Shown here one piece after another: positions 27,333-40,229 of a stretch of DNA of 64,000 bases; position 1 is the stretch's first letter, and each line of letters begins with the position of its first letter. Made by a program: the position numbers and the translations under genes. The notes below the pieces were generated by a model. The model did no database searches, had not been told where the DNA came from, and saw nothing but the letters and a program-made list of their open reading frames with translations. Origin of the DNA: Oscheius sp. JU75 (Eukaryota > Nematoda > Chromadorea > Rhabditida > Rhabditidae); NCBI GenBank assembly GCA_037178855.1, contig JASJZC010000006.1:7254001-7318000 (forward strand), written 5' to 3'.

Positions 27333-30300
27333 TTAGAAAGGCTGAATTACAAAAGAGCGAATAATTATGGATGTGAGTGGAGTATGTTCCCTAGTCTCGG
27401 AGAGCTGACTTTGGAGTTCCGTAATGATCGTCTTGAAAGTCCTCGACATTCCCAGCAGTTCGCGCTTGATCGGGGCAAGACTGATACTTTTCTCTGCTCG
27501 TTCAAACTCGATCACAGATTCTGAAGCATCTGGTTGATCTGAACAGGGCGAATTACGAAGAAAACATCTATCGTACCAGAATTTACGGAGCACTCTATCT
27601 CCTTTTCAAAGCGAATACTTTCCTTCGAGAGAGAATACGCCAATTGAACTGTCTTGCTAATAAGCGTGGCGGCTTTCTCTCCTTCCTCGTTACAGAACAG
27701 CAGCGTGTGGAGCTCAGCCAGAAAAACTTGATGTTGCCGAGCAGTTGATTCAACATCGCTGACTTCGTTCAGACGGGCATGGAATCGACCAGATGCTTGA
27801 GAAATCTGAAATGAGAACGTTTTTAGACCAAGCAAAGAGTTTTACCGCTACAAGAGAGTACTGCCTAATGGATAGAAAAAGACGCAGAAGCCTTGAACAG
27901 CTTGCACTCATCATTCGATGTAGTTGTGCGGACTCGTTCGAACGGCCGGCTTCTCTCTTGATTAGGCGAAGTCGCAAAGCGACATCTTCTGTGTTGAATA
28001 GCGCCGTTTGCAAAGACCAGAGGAAGTGAAACAGAGTCTCGTAACTGAAACAGGAACTTTGAAAAGTAAAAAGCACTTCCAACCTCGTCTGTGTATGTCT
28101 GAAGATTTTCTCGGACATTCCAGAGACTGTGAGCAGCGGATGAATAGAGTTGATGAACTGGCTACGAGCCGAACTAACTGATGAAGAGTCTCGCTAAATA
28201 GACAAGTTTTGAACTGAACTAGAACGAAACGTACAGAAACCAGCGTGTCAATTGTGACTTTAAATGGAAATGACTGAGCTGCTGGAGACTGTTTGACCGC
28301 GGCAACAAAAGCCATGAATGCCTGATCCCTTGTCAGTCCGAGCTCCTTTTCCGTTGACTTTCTAAAAACTTAGATGAGACAAAAAACGTGATAAACACGT
28401 ACTTGACGCACTTGTGAAGAGCCAGGGCAAAAGGCGTATCGTCCAGAAGGAGATATCGCCGCGCCGCACTGAGATATTCCATCAAGTAGCCTTCTTTCAT
28501 CAGTCGATCAACGACCTTTCTGCCAATCCATTTTGTCATCTCCGTCACTGTGCCGTTTATTTTGGCCCGTCCTTCGGGCAGAAAGAGGTTCTCTGGGACG
28601 ACATTAGCTTCGATCAGCTCACGGAAGCGATCCAGCTGCTCCATTTCTTTCTCGGCTATCAACATTCTCGAAGTTCCGATTTTCAGCACCTAAAATGTGT
28701 TTACTAGAGGCAATGAGAGGTGAGTTTACGTTTTCAAGTGAAATTCCTGCTACAAAACAGGGCTGGTAGTCTATTCTGTAGCCAAAATCGCTGCTATCTT
28801 CCTGGATTATCCACTGAATGCTTTTCTTTGAACAATAACTGACCATGAACTAACCCTATCATCAATCAGCTCGCCGCCATTTATCCAACTCCTTAGGCCA
28901 TTACAGAAGACACCCAGCGCGGCACTCAGAACAATTCTCATTACTCTGAAGACACAATTTGACGACACGCTAGATACATGACCAACTCTTCTGCCTCGGT
29001 GTCAAGGGATGCAAGCCAGAGGGTGTGAATTTCTTCCTGAAGCAGCAGAGTCGGTTCCCGGAGAGCTTCGACACAGCGACGGAGAGCATCGAGACGGAAG
29101 ATCCAAGGACGTGCACGGAAGAGAATCAGGTGGACTCCGGCTTTACCCATAATCTAGAAGAGTTAGTAGAAGATAAAGTTAGACGAAGTAACCTTGACTG
29201 GCAGATCACCAATGTCTACGAGATAGTGCTCGAGTACGATCTCGATGGCTCCCACAACAGCCTAAAATGTGACGTTAGACGGACGTTCGTAATTAATGTA
29301 AGCCTCTCTTGCCATACTGCCATCAGCATATCGTTTCACGGCCCGACGAATATCGTAGTAGGTGTTTCCAAGATGAAGAATGTCTTGCACAGCCGTTTGC
29401 ATTGACTGAAGTTTTCGTTTCACACGGAAAAAGGAGACACAAACTTCGCTGATGGAGCAAGTCTGTGAGACGACGACACGACCTCTTCCGTCGTTGACAA
29501 AATAGACTCCGCAGATCCCTTGTAGTGCTCCGCGCAGCTCACGACAGAAAGATTCGTTTGGCACAACTGAAATCGGTGTAAACGACTAGAGCAGATATTA
29601 GGAACAAACCCGGAGGTGTGCCGGTTCTGGCATCGATCGGTTTCCCTGGATAAGGAGGAGGTTTCGGTTGCCTCATGCTGAGCATGGTCTGGGATCGAAC
29701 AGTTGTCGGCTCATCTTTTGTCCTCATTCCCGGTCTTACTGGAGTGCCATTCCTCAAAAGTACAAGATTTCAGGGAAAGGCCGTATACAATTACATATTC
29801 AAGTAAAGTGGGTTCGCGACGGACGTCTTCTCGATCGAATTTTGTTGGAATTGGTTCTCCGGAGTAGATTGAATACTAAGAGACGGCTTGAGGGGGGTCA
29901 GTGGTTGGCCGGTCATCATGGATTGCGAACGATTGCGACTGCGAGATCGAGCCACACCATTGACGGAGCTGAGCGGAGAAGGAGTGACGACTTCTACAAG
30001 TTGATAATTACTGGCATTTGTAAAATCAACGTACCTTCTTTGATCTTGTGAATTGGATCTCGACTCACAGCTCGCCTCAGAAAGGGCGAGGGTGGATCGG
30101 CACTGGAGGAAGAGACGGCAGTGTGTAGACTTTCCGATGACGGCAGCTTCATCATTCCTTGTTTGTTGTAGTAGAATCGGTTCTGAACCGCAGTGGTTAA
30201 TGCTTGGACTGAAACAGGAATTAACCTTTCGGGCGTTAAATAGAAACTTGAGACTGCTGTCCGGCCTCTGCAGCTCACTGTCCCGTAGCTTCGTGATTTC

Positions 30301-30595
30301 GGTCTGAAGAATTCGAGCCATGTGGCTCGCATCACGCTGCTGTTTGACTGAAATTCAGATATTATGGTGCTTCTTCGGGAAAACCGACTTCTTGTGAGAT
30401 AGGTATTGACCTCGCTGACATTTTGCAACGTATCTTCTACTACTCGGGCAGGGAAAACGGACGAAGCGGCTTCATTGGCCGTTCCTGAGACATATTATTA
30501 CGAGAAAATGAGGGAATCTGACCTTTGATCCCAAAAGCATGTAATAATTGTCTTGCAGCGTCAATCTGATCGAACTGCTTATATTGGACTGACAT
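27333..30595 (-). CDS. Gamma-tubulin complex component, GCP2/GCP3 type
   Basis: A Spc97/Spc98-family protein, a core part of the gamma-tubulin small complex that nucleates microtubules at centrosomes. After an N-terminal serine/proline-rich linker (about 30.5-29.6 kb) come the GRIP1 landmarks SFCRELRGALQGICGVYF, IVLEHYLVDIGDLPVK and a VLGVF-type helix with RSWINGGEL and EFMVSYC, then GRIP2 with ARRYLLLDDTPFALALH, LFHFLWSLQ and HQVFLAELHTLL. These blocks in this order are those of GCP2 and GCP3; LFHFLW resembles GCP3 (FNFLW) slightly more, but I do not decide. Stop TAA at 27333-27335. The ATG at 30595 sits one base after TCTCGCAG. PHF5A lies 210 bp upstream on the same strand, so the two may share an operon. 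Confidence 0.85.
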
Positions 30596-30804
30596 TCTGC
30601 GAGATGGGTATAAGTAAACGAGAGAAAGAATAGAAGAGATATGAACAGAAAACAACTGAGACTTCAAACAGACAGCGAGAAAACGACGAGATTTATTGGG
30701 AGCAGTACAAACATAGCGAAAATATGAACCGGTGGCATGTTGGGAGATGTAGATCAATAGAAAAGGAGCAGCAGATATGGGTCTCTATCTCCCGGCCACC
30801 AGCA

Positions 30805-31222
30805 CTATTTTTTGACCCCGCCGAATTTCTTCCGTTCGTAGAAGAGATCCGTTTTAGCGCTTCCAAGATTGACAATTTTTGGACAGCCGTCTCGATCCTT
30901 TTCTTGAATTGTGCACTCCTTGCAATAATAGGCATCGCTGCAGCCTGGTCCGCCACAGATCACACAACGTCCCTAAAAACATGTTTCGTTTGTATTGGAG
31001 CTTGAGGAAAACGAGCCTGATACGATCCGTAGTTGCACTCTTCACATATACGAACCAAGGCTGCCGGTCGTACATACGAATCACAGATAACACATCGACC
31101 ATCACCTGCAAACGTACAAAAGAATAGCGGTTTGAACTGAAAACTTACATTTATCACAGAGTCGTCCAATGGCTACACCTGGCTGTTTTCGGCAGAAGAT
31201 GAGATCGGGATGGTGCTTGGCC
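30805..31222 (-). CDS. phf-5: PHD finger-like protein PHF5A (SF3b14b, splicing factor)
   Basis: PHF5A is a roughly 110-residue zinc-knot protein of the SF3b complex in U2 snRNP, contacting SF3B1 at the branch-point pocket. Three exons encode [20 protein letters not shown], then [30 protein letters not shown] and [16 protein letters not shown], ending [12 protein letters not shown]; this is nearly invariant across eukaryotes, including all the zinc cysteines. Stop TAG at 30805-30807. The ATG at 31222 abuts an acceptor (ATATTCAG|ATG), so the mRNA is probably trans-spliced with no 5' UTR of its own. The gamma-tubulin complex gene follows 210 bp downstream. Confidence 0.97.
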
Positions 31223-31662
31223 ATCTGAATATTTTCACTTTGTAAGATGCGGATAAAGAGAAGTTCTAATACGAAAGAAAACTGTGACGGATTGAGGAAA
31301 ATACGCGTTCGAAATGACGGCTGGGGCGGATTTCGTGGTAGGACCGACGCCTTATTCGTTCAACATTTTTGTTGTACTGAATGAAGAGAAAAGAGAAAAA
31401 CAAGCTCAAATACTATAGCAGGAACGAGAGATATATACAAAAGAGAGGAGAACAAATCTGGTATTTGGCTCGAACAGTATGGATTGGGCGGGAAAGTTTG
31501 ACAAAAATCTGAGACTGGCCAGAAAAAGCAATACACAGACAGAGAATGGAAACTGCTTCACAACACCACAAAGAACTCCAAATTATATATACAAAAATTC
31601 ATTTTCTTAGAATAGAATCATTGCACAAGAACAACATAAAAATATGACAACTTTTTGAGCAC
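31223..31662. other. Intergenic region between PHF5A and the unknown gene upstream
   Basis: 440 bases, A-rich, with no coding exon I can support. The size is somewhat large for an intercistronic gap but would fit a 3' UTR plus outron. Confidence 0.4.
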
Positions 31663-32734
31663 CTAAAGTGTGGTAGGCTGGGATTCCTGAACGGTGAAAG
31701 ACTCGATTTGCTGAAGAAGTGAATTGACAGCGACAAGATCCTGGGAGACATCTAGCTTGGGTTCGGAGATTGAAGTTTCCTTGAGAGGAAGGTCTTGAAT
31801 ACGGTGGCAAAGCTCGTCTGTTTCTTGTTTAGTTGGAAAAAAATACAGGGTGAACCTTCATAATTCTTGGGAATACTGCTCAGAGTCGTGTTGGAGAGAG
31901 TATTCGTCAGTTCGAGCATACCGATATTATTATCTACAGCTGGGACAAGCAACTGGCTGAAATTCATGGAATTCAGCTCCTCTACAGCTTCCTGAAGAAT
32001 CTCTGCGGTCCTACGTTCCTGGTCGAACATAGCGGTAAGAGCTGGAAAACTACGTAAGACAAAAATGAGCTACCAAGCCTTTAGACACGGGAATTTTTGA
32101 GTTCATGAATCCTCTGTTGAGATAGCGAGCTCCACGAGAATAGAGACATGCACGAGACGGAGAAGAACACGGCGTACGGTTTCGATTCAGGGAGAACAGC
32201 AGAGCAGTATCGGCCAGATTGCGGACTTTGGTCGTTCGGTAGAACTTAGGCTGTTTGATGACACCTCTGAGGACGGAAAACTTCTGCTCATGACGATTCT
32301 GAAAGAGAAAGAATTAAAGAAGACCTCCAGTCAAACTGACCACAAATGTTCGGCTTCCTCGTCGACGAATAGATGAATGAAGACGGAGGGAAAGAGGACC
32401 GGCTGAAACTGTACTCGTGCTAGCACTAACAGGCAGGCAAAAACGGCAGACGCCTTGTCCCTTACATGTACAGTAGGAGGTCGAACATTCCTTAAATGAC
32501 TCATGCTCGTAAGAGAGAAGGACTAACCTGAACGAAGCTGAAGTCGAGCGAGAACAAGGTCTGATAGCTGTTTAGCGTGTAGTCGAAGGAAGAGTTAAAC
32601 AGAGGAGAGGCAGAGTCATAGCTGAAACTAGGAATTGAGGAAATTCTACGAAAATGGCAGGTTATAGTTCGGGCAAGGAACCCCGTTCGTTCAATGACGG
32701 AGTTCTCTCGCGTACAAGGACTCGCACAAATCAA
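31663..32734 (-). CDS. Unrecognised protein (5' end undetermined)
   Basis: Exons joined in frame run from about 32734 to TAG 31663-31665. They encode a Ser/Phe/Tyr-rich segment (YDSASPLFNSSFDYTLN), a cysteine cluster (CSTSYCTCKGQGVCRFC), a basic region (RRRGSRTF, SPSRACLYSRGARYLNRGF) and a C-terminal acidic helix-rich part (AEILQEAVEELNSM; DLVAVNSLLQQIESF). I do not recognise a family. The first exon shown is open beyond its 5' edge and has no ATG in frame, so an upstream exon remains to be found, possibly at 32.7-33.0 kb. The intron at 32042-32078 needs a GC donor. The 3' joining of NYE to ETDELCHRIQ removes a 32-nt intron, the shortest here. Confidence 0.6.
32042..32078 (-). other. GC-AG intron in the unknown gene
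   Basis: The boundary on the minus strand is TCT AAA G|GCTTGG … TTTTCCAG|CT CTT. It is 37 nt long. The GT donor six bases downstream would put the next exon out of frame and into a stop. Confidence 0.5.
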
Positions 32735-33280
32735 AAATAACCTTGGAAAAAGGGAACATTCATGTTTTTTTTCGTCAAAAAGCGATTTTACACAATGAGT
32801 TTAAACACAAAGGGAAAGTAGCAGTTAAGCAAGAACCAACAGGAAAAATGACGAAAATTAAAGATATGTGTTTTGGACAAATGAAGAAACGGGGTCACCT
32901 GCCAAGCCTTTGACAAACAAAACGTACTAAGTGGACGAGTAAGATATGGAATTACTCGATCCCGTGCCTGGAACACACAGATTGAGATGCTTGTGACTTT
33001 CCTCTATGTCCTGCTGCTGATTTCCAGTGTAAAACATTAGCTGAACATGAATTTTAAACAAATAGCCAGCTCAAAAGATGGTACTTTGAGCGAATAACAC
33101 TGTTCAATAATCTTTCGTAAGTCAAATAAAACTCTTTAAATACTGTCCCTTCCAACAAGCGAAAACGAAATACCCGACAAGTGACAAAATTGCACGTATT
33201 CAAATGGATAGGATGAGGTTACAAACAGATGTAGTTGCAAGAATAAGGATGGCACATTGAGCAATCGACAAAGGACGAGG
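32735..33280. other. Intergenic region between EDEM3 and the unknown gene
   Basis: About 545 bases, A/T-rich on this strand. It probably contains the missing 5' exon of the unknown gene, but I could not choose one with confidence. Confidence 0.35.
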
Positions 33281-36200
33281 TTACAGAGGGATTCGTAAAC
33301 ACTGCATTTTTTCCTCCTTCCTCCAACATCGAACCTTCGTAATATCACCGTCAAATCGTCTATTTACATCGGCCAGTCGTTCCGAAATCCGTATCGACGA
33401 GATGGGCTGACTGACTGCCTCGAATTCCTCGTCTTTTATGTTCAGTCCCAGAGCTCCGTAGGCAGCAGTTCGCAACAGATTGAAGAAAGCCAGCTGTTGC
33501 TGTGAATTCTCAAATGCCACGACGTGTTCCAGCGCATTGACATGTCGTTCAACTATCTAAACAGTTGGTTCGATACGAAATTGAAGAAGAAATGAACCTC
33601 TTGATGATCTTTCGGATCACTATCCTGAGTGACATGTTCCAGGCGCAAATTGAAGGTGACCCGCTGGCGAATCTTGTCCACTTCGACCAAATTCCCGTCT
33701 GCCTTGTCACACATCTATAAGATATGCTGGATCATGCATATCTATAAAACAAACCATATTTCTTCTGAAGATGCGTTTTTCCATCACTCCGTTAAAATAG
33801 GCTCGCATCACGTCCTCCGGCAGCACTGGATATGTTGCAAGGCGAACAATCAGCGGGTTTTCGCGTTTCCGATTACGGTAGAGCAGCTTCTCTCCTTCGT
33901 CTCGGTAAAGAAATAGCGATGGGATGACGACATCATCGCCCGAGTTCTTGTCTCCAGCCATCGCGAATGGAGGCTGACTTTGCGAGGCAGCAGTTTCCAT
34001 GTGATCTGGAACCTTATTCCTGATATTGCCATAAAATTGGCGAACCGATGATGATGGCTCCAACAGCTCCAGCCATCTGGGCATGCCTCGTCTTCTCGTG
34101 GAACATGCAATCCGATCGTTCCAGGACAGCAATACGGCCACGGATCTGAACTTGTTTTTAAAGAAAAACACAAAAAGTGGGTACCTTTTCAGGATTGGTC
34201 AGTGGAGAACATCCGCGGAAAGGCTCAGCTATGGCTATTTCGCCCTCCACGGAAATCTCCATCAGACTCGGTCCGTATTGGGCCGGAGAGGCCGGAATGG
34301 ATGGCACGCCCAAATATGGCGGGGAGAGCAGCTGGACAAAATAGTCAATCTTCTGTTCCAGAACTGGAAAGAGACTGGTGAGTATGGAGTTGAAAATCGA
34401 ACCGTTCTCCTTCTCGAGGCTGGCGGCATAGACGGCCATCTCCTGCATGAACTCGATACCGGCTTTCGCCAGCATTTTGCTCGAAGCCTGGAAAGGGTAG
34501 GAATCAATGAACATTCGGCTATTTCATGTTTATGAAGGCAATTATGCGACCTGTAGAACAGACCCAGGGGGAAAATCACAACGAAATGGAGGGGGTTTAT
34601 ATCACAGAAGAGATCTCGGTCAGTATTTGGGCTAAAGGCTAGTCTCTCATTCTACCGTAATTACAAGTCTTTTTTCGTCTCCGACGGCTCGGTACTGGAG
34701 GAATTTCTCGTCAAGACAGTACTGGAACAGGCTAAGACTAGAGCACTGGCTATGAACGCGGTCCAGATAACCAGAATTAGGACTAGAAGTTGAATCATTT
34801 GGTTCAGATGAACAGTGGACGTATTCAAGCCGTCTTTGTAGAAAGTAGCCTCTGAACTATCCATGTCCATTGCACAGCGCACCACTCCTCCCTAAAACTG
34901 AGTTGACAATGAGTACAATGAAGGATGTGGGCACTGTGCAATGGACGGATAGCACTGACACTATTTTTTCGCGTGGAAAAGATTCTACTACTTACGCTTG
35001 CTGTAGTGTGACTGAGGAGCATTCTTCCGTCTTCTTGGAACTGGATATCGATTCCCATCTCACGCAGCTGTCGGATATGATCGGCGTTGCTTGCCGAGAA
35101 GGCCCAGGCTCGAAGTCGTTCCGATCTGCAACAATTGATATCAACCGAAGTACTTTTTTGGTCATTTTACAGAGACAGAGTTCTGCATGAGACTTCTACC
35201 TAGCTACGGAAAAGAAATCTTGATGATGTGAAGAAATGAGATGATAATTGTGACTACAGAGCTGAGATCGTAGCAAGTTCTTTGCACTGTCGTGAAAATT
35301 CTACAAAAAGGATCCGTTTGGTGAGAAAGAACTTCTACAAAAAAAAGAAAGTCGAGTCATCGAACGAGTTACTCTATGTGCAATAGAGATCAATTGACAG
35401 TGTGATTGCAGCTAGTTCTTTTTAAAAATATTTAAAAACTGACGGTTTGACACACTGCTCCTTGGCCACTTGTCCTTGAATAACAAACAGCTCCTCGAGC
35501 ACATTTCGTGTCCTCGTTCTGATTTTGTTTGCCTCGTCTGGAGCTGTCGGAATTTGGTTCGGTCGAACAGGGTTGGCACTGATAAAGACCTTCTTCGGAT
35601 CGGAGACATCGCCAGGATGAATGAAGACGCGACGAGAGACGCCCTAAAAAGAGGGGTGTCTCTGGAATGAACGGCTCAACATACAGAATCATCGGAAACA
35701 CCCATCGATAGAGGAAGGAAATGGGCTTCTGTAGTGAGTACGTAGTTATCAGGATCGAAAATGAGATCCTCGGGCTCGGCAAATATCATGTAGAGATATT
35801 TGAAGGTTTCTGACAGAACGAACGAGTCCATCCTAAAATCTGAGTTTTTGGTCCAGAAAAAAAGTTAAACCTGTCTTCATGAGTCATGACTCGGACATCT
35901 TTTACAGCAGCGAATCCGCACTTCACTTTCACGTATTTCTCTATACTTTCCATCACCTGAAACGTTTATTTACTTAGCATTCAAGAGAATCTCGCCTGTT
36001 GGGCAACTTCCAGATAGTGCTCATCTCTTGTGGCTCTGTAGAGAAAGTAGGTACTTTCGATGAATTCCGGACGAAGTGGATGCTCTCCCCAGTGAACTTG
36101 AAAGTCGTGCGTGAATGCCTCGGGCAGAAACTTGTGTTTCTTCACAACTTGGAAGAGCATTTCGTGCATCTCGATAGCCTCTTTCACATCTCCTTTGAGC

Positions 36201-37416
36201 ACCTGCAATCCAGGCCAAAATGCCAGCAGAGCGTCCATGAATTGCCTTGTGGCCACGGTGGGACGATGCATATGGACATCCACAAACAGTGGACCCTTAT
36301 TCACATATCGCATCACCGCATCATAGTGCTGAATTTGGAGTTTCATGGGAAAAAAAACAGGAGGAAACCTTGTTGAATCGCTCCAAATAGCTGTGATCAC
36401 CAAGAAGAATGTAGGATTTAAGACAGTACTCGTAGTACGAGTCGATTCCTGCTCCGATGCCACTTTCCCGTCGAACCCAATCGCCCGAATGCACATTAAG
36501 CACGGTTCCCATAAGATCCGAGGAGCGATGTCGCTGACTCCACAGGAAATCCATCGCCTTTCGAGCCTTCTGCTCATAGACGGGGTTCCCTGACAGACGC
36601 GAAAGCGCAGCCATTTCGAGGAGCATCGTGCCACCACAGGCCGTACAAGTATCCTTTTGTCGCTGCAAGTATTCCGACATTCCGTGACGGAGATTGATCT
36701 GAAAGTACATTGGTTTTGACCAACCTAAAATGGACTAACTCTGCTGTAGGGAATTCCCGACGTCGTATTGAATGCTGGCAAGAGGCGATCGCCGATATCG
36801 ATAGCCATTTTAAGCAGTTGTCGATCCGTATACCACGCGAGTCTACTCGGACCGTTTGATCTAACGAGTTCTGCCATCAAATGCGCAGACAGAAGTCCTC
36901 CAAGCACTCGAATGTTAGTTTCAAAGACCGAAACTATGAGGTCCGAATTGAATCGTACCTAAAACGAGCGATTTTTTTTTTTAAGAACAACAGAGCTCAC
37001 ATTGTCAACGACAAGTTTCACAGCCCGTTCGAATTCGTCCAATTCACCGAGAACCACAAGAGTATCCAGTGTATCGACGAGAGTCAGCGAGAAACTGGAA
37101 AATGATACATTTGTTTGGAACAGGACCAAATTCCTACTTCCCGAGAGAATCGTCGACATCTCCTCGACTCGGAGTGACTCCGCGGAATCGACCTTGACAA
37201 GTGAGCGGCATGAGCTCATCCGCGGGATAAGCATGGTTCATATATGACCGATATCCGTGCATAAATAAATTGTATGCTTGCTCTCTGCAATGTTCCTGTC
37301 AACACAAAACAAGGAGAAATGACTTACTTGAGAGCTGCTTTGTTTATCGCCGCATTCCCGGCTGGTAGTAATGTTAAAACGACGAAAAAGCTGAGAAGAA
37401 CCATGTTCTCCTCCAT
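33281..37416 (-). CDS. ER degradation-enhancing alpha-mannosidase, EDEM3 type (GH47 + PA domain)
   Basis: An ER-lumen glycosyl hydrolase family 47 protein that trims mannose from misfolded glycoproteins and commits them to ERAD. A signal peptide ([18 protein letters not shown]) is followed by the GH47 domain with EDEM landmarks: [55 protein letters not shown] segment ([14 protein letters not shown]) with the catalytic-site glutamate, [33 protein letters not shown] and [14 protein letters not shown]. Then comes the EDEM3-type linker [14 protein letters not shown], an FMQEM helix and a protease-associated domain ([13 protein letters not shown] … [30 protein letters not shown]). Stop TAA at 33281-33283. 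An extra phase-0 exon at 34661-34891 offers a different end. EARS2 lies 147 bp upstream on the same strand. Confidence 0.9.
34661..34891 (-). CDS. Alternative terminal exon of EDEM3 encoding a transmembrane tail
   Basis: Between the exon ending LLSHTTAS (donor after 34996) and the exon starting ASSKMLAK (from 34487) lies a 231-nt phase-0 exon with its own acceptor (CAGTTTTAG|GGAGGA) and its own TAA (34661-34663). It encodes 76 residues: a short lumenal part, a strong hydrophobic helix ([20 protein letters not shown]), and a Ser/Thr-rich charged tail ending ETKKDL. Including it truncates EDEM3 before the PA domain and would anchor the enzyme; skipping it restores the canonical order. Whether both forms are made cannot be read from DNA. 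Coding status is supported by open frame, phase and acceptor. Confidence 0.65.
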   Translation of the reverse strand, partial: GGVVRCAMDMDSSEATFYKDGLNTSTVHLNQMIQLLVLILVIWTAFIASALVLACSSTVLTRNSSSTEPSETKKDL

Positions 37417-37562
37417 ATGTAAGTTATACTTTTTTTGCTCGTCTATTGTGAACACATGAACGTCTAAAAAAGGATACAAACAGCGTTCGGTAAGAGGGGT
37501 AAGAGGCAATAAATTATGGGAAAAGCCCATAAATTTACAGAAAAAAACTATAATGATGTTTT

Positions 37563-39483
<1,921 letters not shown>

Positions 39484-40229
39484 GGCCAATCACCTGAAAA
39501 CGAGAAGTAAGCGTAAGAAAGAAAAGAATAACAAGGTCCAAAGGGGAATCATTAATAGGACATTTTCTGGTACGTCTCTGGGTCAGCCTCTTTGCTAAAC
39601 AGCGCGCGTTACAAAGTTTCAGCTAAAGAGCCAGCATGAGTTGCGAAAGTAAACGATGCAGCCGACTTCGAAGGAACACACATTAATTTTTTGTCAAAAA
39701 AGTGCAAAATGGCTGAAGGGGAGTTGTATTTGAAAGTGGAAATGCCTGGTTCTACCGATCGAAAAGAATTTGAAAACAACGCTGATTTTTACTGAGGTAC
39801 AGTACTCCGAGCCCGTCACAGGAAAAAAAATACCTACATATAGATCTCGCCAAAATGACATTAGCAAATCGTGCCACGCGAGCCAAAACTATTTTCCACA
39901 TTTCGGCTGGTTCTACTGTCATATTTTGCATTTTTCTTTTTTCCAAGGGACAGAAAAACTCAAAGCATATTATTGCAACAGGAAAAATATAAAAAAACGT
40001 TGGCAGAACCAGCTAAAAAGTGAAAAATTCATTTTGGTGCGCCTGACTCGATCTTCAAATGTCAGTTTGACGAGATCTATAAATAAAAGTTTAGCCCAAA
40101 ATTTCGTTAGCGCTTGTTTCGTATATTTTCTCTCGTGAAAACCCAAAAACTCGTTCAAAGTTCTTAATGCATTAATCTATCTCCCCCGCCTTTTCTCTCC
40201 CGAAACTTTCACTAGTACTTCAGAGCAAA
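39484..40229. other. Divergent intergenic region, EARS2 and the AT-hook gene
   Basis: About 745 bases with no supported exon; A/T-rich, presumably two promoters. An open frame at 39770-40138 has poor composition and no domain. Confidence 0.4.

Noticed and set aside
33281-34487. Independent PA-domain gene downstream of EDEM
   Set aside because: The first exon joins the EDEM exon in phase 0 and the combined order (GH47, linker, FMQEM helix, PA) is that of EDEM3.
34661-34891. Separate short membrane-protein gene between the EDEM3 halves
   Set aside because: The exon has no ATG start of its own with context, and its acceptor phase matches the upstream EDEM3 donor, so an alternative EDEM3 end is simpler.
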